Part shown: positions 44,573-52,696 of the stretch, one piece after another
Layout of the letters: the number at the start of each line of letters is the position of its first letter
How positions within the stretch are numbered: the first letter of the stretch is position 1
Source of the DNA: Pseudomonas putida
Lineage (GTDB): Bacteria; Pseudomonadota; Gammaproteobacteria; Pseudomonadales; Pseudomonadaceae
Direction: 5' to 3'
NCBI RefSeq assembly: GCF_028682635.1
Contig: NZ_JANHLK010000003.1
Coordinates: 186,001-250,000 of the forward strand
DNA: 64,000 bases
Position numbers and translations under genes: made by a program
The notes under the pieces: generated by a model
Told to the model about the DNA's origin: nothing
Databases searched by the model: none
The model's input: only the letters and a program-made list of their open reading frames with translations

Positions 44573-45606
44573 GGCTTCGGTCCGGGTCTGTTTTCGAGCG
44601 TAGGAGGACCTTCAACCAACGCGCGGAAAGGCGCGGCATCGGTACGCAGGATCAATTTCGTCCCCGGCTTGACCACGGTGCCGAGGGTGTCGAGCGAGCG
44701 CAGCAGGTTGTAAAGCTCTGGTGAGCTGGCGTAGGCGCGACCATAAATCTGCGCAGCTTCGACCCGGGATTGCGCCTCGATGTCAGCCGCCTTGACCGTG
44801 GCATCGGCCTGGATGATTCGCGCATCACGTTCAGCGGCAGAGCGAATTTGCGCCGCTTCGCGCTTGCCGATGGCGGTGCGTTCAGTGGCGATGGTTTCAC
44901 GCTCGGCACGCATGCGATCGACCGTCGCCGTGAGCGTGACCGACGGCAAGGTCAAGCGCTCGATGCCCACTTGCAGCACTCGCACGCCATAGGTGGCCAG
45001 CAACTGCTGATCAATCTGCTTACGCAACTGCGCTTCGAAATCGGCGATGTGCACCTGATTGGCGTCGGTGTTCACAAGGTTAGCCAGATCGAAACTGCTG
45101 GCCGTCGTTTCCAGGGCCGAGCCAACGAAGGTGCGAATCTGCCGTGCCGCTTCGTCCGGCTGGTTTTGCACCGCACGCATGAAGCGCTGCACATTGTCCG
45201 GATCACCCTGCACCTGCCAGGCCACATAAGCCTGAACGATGATGCGCAAACCATCGCGCGTACCCACATCCTGTAAACCACTGGATGTCGTGCGCAACCG
45301 AAGATCCACAGGGATCGCTGCTTCGAACGGCGCCGGCCAGCGCCAGCCAAGGCCCGGTTCCAACAACACTCGCGAGGGGTTGCCGAAACGCGTTATGACC
45401 GTGGCTTCCCCCGATCGTACCTGCACCAGGCTCGCGGCCGCCACGGCAAACGCCACCAATAAAACTGCCCAGCCCATGCGTCGCCAAGGGAATGGGCCGG
45501 CTTCCTGTGGATCGCCGTGGTGGTGATGGTGATGACCGTGGTGATGTCCGCCATGGCCGTGATCGTGGCCACTGTGGTCGTGATCATGAGTAGGTAGCTG
45601 GCTCAA
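44569..45606 (-). CDS. HflC-like SPFH membrane protein with histidine-rich N-terminus
   Basis: 345 residues. Residues 7-30 contain 15 histidines interspersed with Asp and Gly, a likely cytoplasmic metal-binding tail. A membrane helix follows (about 45-62), then a Band-7/SPFH domain (about 65-260) and a helical tail rich in Ala, Glu and Arg (RAERETIATERTAIGKREAAQIRSAAERDA, given here in part). It ends in the family motif SPELYNLLRSLDTL. HflC relatives form large ring assemblies that regulate FtsH. The His tail and the linked P-type ATPase suggest a metal function, by inference. Overlaps both neighbours by ATGA. Confidence 0.9.
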   Translation of the reverse strand: MSQLPTHDHDHSGHDHGHGGHHHGHHHHHHGDPQEAGPFPWRRMGWAVLLVAFAVAAASLVQVRSGEATVITRFGNPSRVLLEPGLGWRWPAPFEAAIPVDLRLRTTSSGLQDVGTRDGLRIIVQAYVAWQVQGDPDNVQRFMRAVQNQPDEAARQIRTFVGSALETTASSFDLANLVNTDANQVHIADFEAQLRKQIDQQLLATYGVRVLQVGIERLTLPSVTLTATVDRMRAERETIATERTAIGKREAAQIRSAAERDARIIQADATVKAADIEAQSRVEAAQIYGRAYASSPELYNLLRSLDTLGTVVKPGTKLILRTDAAPFRALVEGPPTLENRPGPKP

Positions 45607-47567
45607 TGGGCGGCTCCTGGCTGAGCAGTTTTACGCGACAGCGCAGGGTCTGCCGGCAACGTGAACGTACGGAGATCGATGGTCGGCGCATTGTTGTTGC
45701 CGCCCAGGCGATGATCGAGGACCAACAGCCTGGCATTGGTCAGGCCCTGGGAAAGTTGACTGAGGTATTGCTCCAGCACGAAGGCCTGGCCGGCATTCGC
45801 ATAGGCCTTTTGTTCGGCGGTAAATTTCAGGTCGGTGGCTTTGGCCGTCGCGTTGATTTCATGGGCAGTCGCCATGGCCTGGTCTCGGGCAATGCTCGCT
45901 TGCAACTGCGCCTGGTGGGTGGCCTCAGCGGCAGCTCCACGTTCACGGGCGATCAAGGCCTGCGCGCCGATCTGCGCTGCTTGCACACCGTGATAGGCAT
46001 TGGCGGCCCCCGCAGGGGGATGAATGGCTTCGACTACCGTGGCGAGAATTTCCACACCGCTGTCGAGTTTTTCCAGGTCGGCCTGAACGGCACGGCCAAT
46101 CTCTTCGGCCAGCCCTACCCGATCCTCACCGAGCAAACCGTCGAGGGTTCGTGAGGCAAAGTCGTGGACCAGAATGCGGCTGGCGGTACTGCGAATCAGG
46201 GTCGGCACATCGGCGCTGTTGTAGGTCGCCGCCAATGCCGCCTGATCGCTCAAACCGATGCGATAAACAAAACGCACGTCCATGTTGACGATCTGGAAGC
46301 TCTGCTTGTCGGCACGGCTGCTGGCAATCACCTGGGATTTGTCATTCACATGGCTGGCGTCCCACAACCGGTTGGCGGTCATTGGTGCCGGGCCGTCGGC
46401 GGGGTCTGCCTGCACCGGTACCGACGTTTCGCCGACACTGGTGGCCAACTCGTGAACCACTCCGTTTTCGACAGCCAACACCCGGCCCAACGGCCACGGT
46501 ATACCTGCGTGCAAACCTGGCCCCAACACGGTTACCGGTTTGCCGAAGCGCTCGTAGATACCCCGCCCTTGCAGCGGTATTTCGTGGACACCGGTCAGTG
46601 ACCAACCGACGAAGGCCACGACGCCCAGCACAGGCATAAATGCCCGGCGCATGTAAGTGAAAGCCCAGACCTGCCGAAGGTCGATGCCGAAGCGATTGTG
46701 CAATTCGCGTTGCAGCGCCAGCAACGGCTGCGGCGGCCAGCGCAACAAGTCGGTGCCAAAACTACGCGCCAGCAAAGGAGGTTCCAATTGTTCGCGGTGA
46801 GGGCTGAACAGTGACAGCACGGCACGCAGCAGTAACTCGAAGGCAACGAACCCCGGCAGCAGGCCGGTCAGTACCACCAGGCGCACCGGCCAAACCGACG
46901 TTTCCTTGACGAAGAACAGGCATGCCGCGCCCAGTACCAGGCTGATGATGACCATGCGAGTCAGTTGCGCCAAGGTGCCTGCCTCGGGCCATTGAGCGCC
47001 GTTTTCCTGAGCCAGCTGACGCTCCAGAACCAGCAAACCAAAGGCCAGCGTTAACGCCACGGTCGCACCGATAGTGGCCGACACTCCCAGCGCCGCGGGC
47101 GGCAAATCAAGGTTCCATGCCTGTTCGACGCACAGCAATGCCAGCAACGCCCAACCACCCAGCCACAGCGTCGGGGCACCGATTTTCCTGAGTAGCATCA
47201 GCCAACGCTGACTGAAATCCTCCAGCAGCCGTTCGTACCAGCCCTCAGGAACTTCAGCCTCGTCAGCGTCGGCCACCGGTGCCAAGGGATTCATCGCGCG
47301 CGCACGCCATTGCGTTACCCACCAGGCGGATTGCAAGCCAGCGACTAACACCAGCAACGCGGCGCACTGATTGAACAACAGAGCAGGCCAAAGGGATAAC
47401 GGCGCAAACAACCCGATAAAAAACCCCAGCACCAGGCCCAGAGCCGCGATCGCACCCAGGCCGATGGCGAATCGGCGCAATCGTTGCCCTTGAAAAACCG
47501 CCTGCTGAAAGCGCGGCAGCCTGGCTACCTGCGCTCCATCATCACCCTCTTCGAGATCGACTTGCAT
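45603..47567 (-). CDS. Polytopic HflK-like SPFH membrane protein
   Basis: 654 residues, about twice the length of E. coli HflK. The first 320 residues contain six to seven hydrophobic helices (for example RFAIGLGAIAALGLVLGFFIG, LWLGGWALLALLCVEQAW, MVIISLVLGAACLFFV). A Band-7/SPFH domain follows (about 325-560; GRGIYERFGKPVTVLGPGLH, VRFVYRIGLSDQAAL, IHPPAGAANAYHGVQAAQ) and then an Ala/Gln-rich coiled tail. It is the promoter-proximal gene of the SPFH/P-type ATPase operon. A Zur-like palindrome lies 33 bases before its ATG. Confidence 0.9.
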   Translation of the reverse strand: MQVDLEEGDDGAQVARLPRFQQAVFQGQRLRRFAIGLGAIAALGLVLGFFIGLFAPLSLWPALLFNQCAALLVLVAGLQSAWWVTQWRARAMNPLAPVADADEAEVPEGWYERLLEDFSQRWLMLLRKIGAPTLWLGGWALLALLCVEQAWNLDLPPAALGVSATIGATVALTLAFGLLVLERQLAQENGAQWPEAGTLAQLTRMVIISLVLGAACLFFVKETSVWPVRLVVLTGLLPGFVAFELLLRAVLSLFSPHREQLEPPLLARSFGTDLLRWPPQPLLALQRELHNRFGIDLRQVWAFTYMRRAFMPVLGVVAFVGWSLTGVHEIPLQGRGIYERFGKPVTVLGPGLHAGIPWPLGRVLAVENGVVHELATSVGETSVPVQADPADGPAPMTANRLWDASHVNDKSQVIASSRADKQSFQIVNMDVRFVYRIGLSDQAALAATYNSADVPTLIRSTASRILVHDFASRTLDGLLGEDRVGLAEEIGRAVQADLEKLDSGVEILATVVEAIHPPAGAANAYHGVQAAQIGAQALIARERGAAAEATHQAQLQASIARDQAMATAHEINATAKATDLKFTAEQKAYANAGQAFVLEQYLSQLSQGLTNARLLVLDHRLGGNNNAPTIDLRTFTLPADPALSRKTAQPGAAH

Positions 47568-47599
47568 ACCACCCCAGTGTTTATCTTTGCCCCATCTAG

Positions 47600-47612
47600 T
47601 TACGATATAACA
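47600..47612. promoter_or_regulatory. Zur-like palindrome before the SPFH/P-ATPase operon
   Basis: AGTTACGATATAACA (47599-47613) matches the strong zigA/folE2 Zur core TGTTATCATATAACA at 12 of 15 positions. It lies 33 bases upstream of the first SPFH start, in the divergent gap with lpd. It could be a weaker Zur site or a fortuitous A+T-rich dyad. Confidence 0.45.
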
Positions 47613-47706
47613 GTACTGGTGAAATTTTCGTACTCAAGTCGCCCTATCTAAAGATGCATTACCTGTCGCTAGGCTGAAGCCTTGACCGAAATGCATCGGA
47701 AGGCTC

Positions 47707-47724
47707 ATATTACGCTCGTAATAT
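47707..47724. promoter_or_regulatory. Inverted repeat upstream of lpd
   Basis: ATATTACG-CT-CGTAATAT, a perfect eight-base dyad with a two-base centre, 57 bases before the lpd start. Position and symmetry suggest an operator; I cannot name the protein. Confidence 0.45.
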
Positions 47725-47780
47725 TATTCAAAGACTACTTTTATCCCTCCCCAAACCGCTTTTAATCCAGGAGTACATCC

Positions 47781-49181
47781 ATGAGCACTTATGACGTCGT
47801 GATACTCGGTGGTGGCCCCGGTGGCTACAACGCAGCGATCCGTGCGGGCCAACTGGGATTGAAGGCGGCCTGCGTAGAAGGACGCGCCACGCTCGGCGGC
47901 ACCTGCCTGAACGTCGGTTGCATGCCCTCCAAGGCTTTGCTGCACGCGTCTGAACTCTACGATGCGGCCATGGGTGCGGAATTCGCCAACCTGGGTATCG
48001 AGGTCAAACCCACGCTCAATCTCGCCCAGATGATGAAACAGAAAGATGAAAGCGTGACCGGGCTGACCAAGGGCATCGAGTTTCTCTTTCGCAAAAACAA
48101 GGTCGACTGGATCAAGGGCTGGGGGCACATCGACGGGCCGGGCAAAGTCACCGTGACGGACAGCGCCGGGGGCAAGACCGAACTGAGCTGCAAAGACATC
48201 ATCATCGCCACCGGCTCCGAACCCACTCCCCTGCCCGGCGTGGACATCGATAACCAACGCATCCTCGATTCCACCGGCGCACTGTCACTGACGCAAGTAC
48301 CGAAACACCTGGTGGTGATCGGCGCCGGGGTGATCGGCCTGGAGCTGGGTTCGGTCTGGCGGCGCCTGGGGGCGCAAGTGACCGTGGTCGAATACCTTGA
48401 TCGGATCTGCCCGGGGGTGGACGGCGAAGCAGGCAAGACCCTGCAACGTTCATTGAGCAAGCAAGGCATAAGTTTCAAGTTGAGTTCAAAAGTGACCAGC
48501 GCCACAACCTCTGTCACCGGTGTTCAGCTCAGCATCGAGCCCGCCGCGGGCGGTACCGCCGAATCGCTGGAAGCCGATTACGTACTGGTGGCGATCGGAC
48601 GCCGGCCTTATACACAAGGCCTGGGGCTGGAGAACGTCGGTCTCGCCACGGACAAACGCGGCATGCTCGCCAACAAGGGGCATCGCACCGAAGCCGCGGG
48701 TGTCTGGGTAATTGGCGACGTGACGTCCGGCCCGATGCTCGCGCACAAGGCCGAAGACGAAGCCATGGCCTGCATCGAGCAGATCGTCGGCAAGGCCGGC
48801 GAGGTCAATTACGACTTGATTCCCAACGTGATCTACACCAAACCCGAGCTGGCCAGCGTCGGCAAGACCGAAGAGCAACTGAAGGCCGAAGGCCGTGCCT
48901 TCAAGGTCGGCAAGTTTCCCTTTACCGCCAATAGCCGGGCGAAGATCAATCACGAAACCGAAGGCTTCGCCAAAGTGTTGGCCGATGAGCGTACCGACGA
49001 AGTGCTCGGTGTGCACCTTGTGGGGCCGAGCGTCAGTGAAATGATTGGCGAATATTGTGTGGCCATGGAGTTCAGCGCGTCCGCCGAAGACATTGCCCTG
49101 ACCTGTCATCCACACCCAACCCGGTCCGAAGCCTTGCGTCAGGCGGCGATGAATGTAGAGGGGATGGCGACGCAGATGTAA
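47781..49181 (+). CDS. Dihydrolipoyl dehydrogenase (Lpd3-like)
   Basis: 466 residues. FAD flavoenzyme that reoxidises dihydrolipoamide with NAD+. FAD motif GGGPGGYNAAIRAGQLG, redox disulfide C42/C47 in GGTCLNVGCMPSK, NAD motif VIGAGVIGLELGSVW, the second FAD site VWVIGDV, and the His-Glu active-site pair in HPHPTRSE are all intact. No 2-oxo-acid dehydrogenase E1/E2 genes are adjacent, so this is a stand-alone paralogue like P. aeruginosa lpd3. CAGGAG precedes the ATG; a palindrome lies upstream. Confidence 0.95.
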   Translation: MSTYDVVILGGGPGGYNAAIRAGQLGLKAACVEGRATLGGTCLNVGCMPSKALLHASELYDAAMGAEFANLGIEVKPTLNLAQMMKQKDESVTGLTKGIEFLFRKNKVDWIKGWGHIDGPGKVTVTDSAGGKTELSCKDIIIATGSEPTPLPGVDIDNQRILDSTGALSLTQVPKHLVVIGAGVIGLELGSVWRRLGAQVTVVEYLDRICPGVDGEAGKTLQRSLSKQGISFKLSSKVTSATTSVTGVQLSIEPAAGGTAESLEADYVLVAIGRRPYTQGLGLENVGLATDKRGMLANKGHRTEAAGVWVIGDVTSGPMLAHKAEDEAMACIEQIVGKAGEVNYDLIPNVIYTKPELASVGKTEEQLKAEGRAFKVGKFPFTANSRAKINHETEGFAKVLADERTDEVLGVHLVGPSVSEMIGEYCVAMEFSASAEDIALTCHPHPTRSEALRQAAMNVEGMATQM

Positions 49182-49221
49182 GCCTGGAGATTGGCGGCGA
49201 TCGATCTATCACCATCGTCGG

Positions 49222-49310
49222 AACGCCGCCCGGAGCAAGTTCACTCCTACAGGGGATTTGTGATCGCCACAGATCCAACGTGGGAGCGGGCTTGCTCGCG
49301 AAGAGGTCGC
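49222..49310. repeat. Decayed REP pair
   Basis: A degraded copy (CGGAGCAAGTTCACTCCTAC) is followed by an intact one (TGGGAGCGGGCTTGCTCGCG at about 49280-49300), between convergent genes. Confidence 0.75.
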
Positions 49311-49316
49311 TCCGAT

Positions 49317-49790
49317 CTAAAGCGGTAAATGTCCTAACGGCAGCGCCCCCGGTGTTTTAACCGTATGGATCGCAAAGTTGCTGCGAATATCGCTCACACC
49401 CGGCAGCGTCAACAAACACCCGGTGAGAAATCGGTCGTAGGCGCGTAGATCCGGTACCACCACCTGCAGAAGAAAATCCGATTCCCCCGACACCAGAAAC
49501 GCCGAAACAACTTCCGGCAACGCGGTCACCGCAAGGCGAAAGGCTTCGGCCTGCTCGTCGTTATGGCGCTCGACTTTCACCCCGACGAACACGGTCAGCC
49601 CGAGCCCGACTTCATCCCGATCCAGACTGGCCTGATAGCCACGAATCACGCCGGCCTCTTCCAGCATCCGCACCCGTCGCAAACAGGGTGAGGCAGACAG
49701 ACCGATTTCTTCAGCCAGTTGCACATTGCTCAGGCGACCGTCCCGTTGCAGCGCGGCGAGAATCTTGCGGTCGTAGGCGTCCAGTTTCAT
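49317..49790 (-). CDS. Lrp/AsnC-family transcriptional regulator
   Basis: 157 residues: N-terminal helix-turn-helix (DAYDRKILAALQRDGRLSNVQLAEEIGLSASP in part, residues 3-50) and C-terminal RAM/AsnC ligand domain (about 65-145). Members sense amino acids and often control a neighbouring exporter. The divergent LysE-type gene 146 bases away is the obvious target. Confidence 0.94.
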   Translation of the reverse strand: MKLDAYDRKILAALQRDGRLSNVQLAEEIGLSASPCLRRVRMLEEAGVIRGYQASLDRDEVGLGLTVFVGVKVERHNDEQAEAFRLAVTALPEVVSAFLVSGESDFLLQVVVPDLRAYDRFLTGCLLTLPGVSDIRSNFAIHTVKTPGALPLGHLPL

Positions 49791-49936
49791 CGTTTGGCAG
49801 ATCCCGCTGGTTGAGCTGTGATTTATTGGCAGGTTATGCCAAAACTGGCCGCGTTAGAAGCAAACTACGCAAGCACATGCCCTGCCCTCCGCCCCTAGAC
49901 TGGCGCTACTGAATCGACAACGAACAGGGGTGCAAC

Positions 49937-50566
49937 ATGGCGGGACTGTGGCTGTTTTTCATGGCGCTGGCAGTGGTCTATCTGTTACCGGGCCCGGACA
50001 TGATCCTGCTGCTGCAAACAGGTGCCCGTCAGGGCAAACGTGCCGCGTTGGCCACGGCGGTCGGCCTGGGTATCGCCCGCGGTTGTCATGTGGTGCTCGC
50101 GGCGTTGGGGTTGGCGGCATTGTTCAAGGCGGCTCCCTGGACCTTTGACCTGGTGCGCCTGCTCGGTGCGGCCTACCTGCTATGGATCGGTATCCAATGT
50201 CTGCGCACGACGATGCTGCCTAGCCTGAACGGTCCAGGTGCGACGGATGAAAAACCACGCTGGGGCGAAGCGATCCGTCGCGGCCTGCTGACCAATCTGC
50301 TCAACCCCAAGGCGCTGCTGTTCTGCTCGGTGTTGCTGCCGCAGTTCATCGATCCACTCAAGGGGCCGGTGCTCGCACAATTTGCGGTACTGGGTCTGGT
50401 GTTGGTCGGTGTCGGTTTGCTGTTCGACAGTGCCTACGCATTGACCGGTGCCGCGCTGGGTCGTTGGCTGCAACGCAGCCCCGGCGCCCAGCGCCTGCAA
50501 CAATGGCTGTTCGGTAGCCTGCTGATCGGTTTCGCCGTGCGGCTGACCTTTGTTCAACAGGCTTGA
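49937..50566 (+). CDS. LysE-family amino-acid exporter
   Basis: 209 residues with about six hydrophobic helices. Conserved elements are LPGPDMILLLQTGARQGKRAAL-type start (GPDMI and GxxxGxxxG-like helix), LLGAAYLLWIGIQ, and GLLTNLLNPKALLFCSVLLPQF. It exports amino acids or homoserine-lactone-like compounds at the inner membrane. Substrate not deducible. AGGGG lies six bases before the ATG; divergent Lrp gene is the likely regulator. Confidence 0.93.
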   Translation: MAGLWLFFMALAVVYLLPGPDMILLLQTGARQGKRAALATAVGLGIARGCHVVLAALGLAALFKAAPWTFDLVRLLGAAYLLWIGIQCLRTTMLPSLNGPGATDEKPRWGEAIRRGLLTNLLNPKALLFCSVLLPQFIDPLKGPVLAQFAVLGLVLVGVGLLFDSAYALTGAALGRWLQRSPGAQRLQQWLFGSLLIGFAVRLTFVQQA

Positions 50567-50569
50567 ACC

Positions 50570-52696
50570 TTATTGCGCCTTGCGACGGCGGATGATCAGC
50601 AGCAGCGCCACTGCCGTTACCCCAATTACGCCACCGTATTGCAAAGGTTTTTTGTAGGGACGCAGCACCGCACGCACGGAATCTGTCGCTTGGGTGACAT
50701 AGCGCTTGTCAGCGTTCGGGAAGTCGGGATAAGGGCAATGATGTCCAAAGCCAGCCGCCCAGCTCACATAGGGACCTTCCTTCACATAGCGTTGATACAA
50801 AGCCCTCTGCTCTTCAGGGCTGGAGTTCCACGACGATGCAGCACACAGCACGGCTGCAAAAGCCTGGCTGGTATGAGGCAGGTGGTCGGCGGCGCGACTG
50901 GCCAATGCGGTGGCAACAAATCGATAGTGGTAGCGTTGATCGGGCTGTGCAGCGCTCGCTTGCTGGCGACGGACTTCATCCTCGGTCACCACAGGGCCAA
51001 CCTTCAGCTCACTAACGGCAAGACTGTAGTTGCCGTCGAAGGTCGCATAATCAGGCGCCATCTCGTAGCCCAGCAGCGCCATGCCATCGTAGCGAGCCAC
51101 TGTTGCTGCGTGGAAGTAGGCGAACGCCCTTTTACTCGGCCACCATTTGGATTCGGCATCGTTGCGTAGCTGCCCGTACCACGTGGCCTTTTGTTGTAAC
51201 TCGACGCTGTCGAAGTAAGGCGCTGCTTCGTCGTATCGCTCTTCGCGCAACAATCGCCGCCCAAGCAAATTGCGCAGCTTCGCCGCCACCGGCAATGGCA
51301 CATAGTTATCGCGGTCCTGCTGGCTCAGCGCTGGCGGCGCCGGTACCTGGGTGTCGACGTATTGCTTGAGCTCATCCACCGTCAGCACTCGCTCGGCAAC
51401 GGTGGCCGCGTCCAGCCAATAGATGTCCTGGCTGCGATACAACTGATCGAACGCTTGCAGATAATCCCCGCGTTGCAGCGCAAGAATCGCGCTTTCGCCC
51501 TCGACGCGGCACTTGGGCTGGAGTGTTTCGTAATCGTAGTCCGGCGTTCTGCGATCGCCCCAGGTTTCATTCTGCGGGAAGGCCTGGGCGGCCTTGGCAT
51601 AGGCAGCGGCTGCAGCGGCTTTATCGCCTGCGCGCACCGCCAGTTTTGCCCGCAGCCACCAAGCCAGCCCGCCCTCCCCGGCATGTTCAAGGAAGGCCTG
51701 GGCGCTGGCGTAATCACCTTGTTGATAGTTCATTGCCGCCAGGCGATCGGCGTTATCGAGGCTACCGCGCGTGCTGTTTTGCAGCAGTTTGATCAGTTTC
51801 AGCTCGTTCGGCGGTTGATCACCGAATGACCATCCGAGTCGGCTGATCAACGACGCCGTCACCAGCTGTTGCACCGGTTTGCCCTTGAGCAATCCGACCA
51901 GTTGATCCTCCGGCATCGCCGCCAGATCGGCCATCAACAGCTTCAACGAGGTGTAACCCACTGCCGAACCCAGAAGGTTTTGCGTGGCATAGAGTTCGAT
52001 GGCGCGATTCCAGTCACCGACCGTGCGAGCCACTCGGGCCTCTTCGCCGAGGCTGGCGACGCCCAGTTCCAGCGGGTCGCTGAAGCCATCGATGCTCAGC
52101 TGACGCGTTTGCTCAAAGGCTTTTCGGGATTGATCCAGCAGGTCCGGAGCAGCATCAGCCTGCGAACTCATGGCAAACAACGCGCGACCCAGTGAGTAGG
52201 CAGCCCAGGTACTGCGCAAGGCCCGTTGATCTGCGGGCAGCGCCAGCACCTGACGGAAGTATTCGGCGGCCAGCGTTTGATCGCCGGCATTGAAGGCCAC
52301 CGCGCCCGCCAGATAGAACTTGAGCTCGGCGGGCAGGCTCGCGCCCTGTGCTTCAACCTGACGGGTATCGGCCAGACCACGCAATTGTTTCACCAGCGCC
52401 TGCTGTTCATTCGTCAAACCCGTCTGCTCGGCCTGATCCCGCTGCTCGGCATGTTCGGAGACTTCACCATATGATTGGCCCGGGACAAGGGTGGCTACCG
52501 TGACAGGCTTGAGACCGGCAATCGCATGACCGAGGCGACTCACCTCGAAACGGAAATTGCCTTCCGGCAACTCCGCCAGGGATTGACCTCGATTGTCCAG
52601 CAGCCGCATGGGGAAATCCGGCCCGCACGCCATGGCCGCCAATGGCAGGCTGAGGCTCAGACTGAGCAGATGACGGGGCCAGTTACGGGTGAACAT
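50570..52696 (-). CDS. Large exported helical-repeat protein with C-terminal membrane anchor
   Basis: 708 residues from the ATG at 52696 (AAGGAG seven bases upstream); longer frame rejected. A signal sequence ends at AAMACGPD, so it may be a lipoprotein, although the -3 residue is Ala rather than Leu. The central part has TPR-like helical pairs (for example DQTLAAEYFRQVLALPADQ and DYASAQAFLEHAGEGG). The C-terminus is a helix QYGGVIGVTAVALLLII followed by RRRK, resembling a GlyGly-CTERM-type sorting tail. Function unknown. Its start overlaps the end of the DUF3142 gene by 14 bases, so the two are translationally coupled. Confidence 0.82.
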   Translation of the reverse strand: MFTRNWPRHLLSLSLSLPLAAMACGPDFPMRLLDNRGQSLAELPEGNFRFEVSRLGHAIAGLKPVTVATLVPGQSYGEVSEHAEQRDQAEQTGLTNEQQALVKQLRGLADTRQVEAQGASLPAELKFYLAGAVAFNAGDQTLAAEYFRQVLALPADQRALRSTWAAYSLGRALFAMSSQADAAPDLLDQSRKAFEQTRQLSIDGFSDPLELGVASLGEEARVARTVGDWNRAIELYATQNLLGSAVGYTSLKLLMADLAAMPEDQLVGLLKGKPVQQLVTASLISRLGWSFGDQPPNELKLIKLLQNSTRGSLDNADRLAAMNYQQGDYASAQAFLEHAGEGGLAWWLRAKLAVRAGDKAAAAAAYAKAAQAFPQNETWGDRRTPDYDYETLQPKCRVEGESAILALQRGDYLQAFDQLYRSQDIYWLDAATVAERVLTVDELKQYVDTQVPAPPALSQQDRDNYVPLPVAAKLRNLLGRRLLREERYDEAAPYFDSVELQQKATWYGQLRNDAESKWWPSKRAFAYFHAATVARYDGMALLGYEMAPDYATFDGNYSLAVSELKVGPVVTEDEVRRQQASAAQPDQRYHYRFVATALASRAADHLPHTSQAFAAVLCAASSWNSSPEEQRALYQRYVKEGPYVSWAAGFGHHCPYPDFPNADKRYVTQATDSVRAVLRPYKKPLQYGGVIGVTAVALLLIIRRRKAQ

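Noticed and set aside
1133..49310. CRISPR array from the recurring roughly 20-base repeats
   Set aside because: The repeats are palindromic REP copies scattered singly or as inverted pairs between genes, without regular spacing, unique spacers or cas genes.
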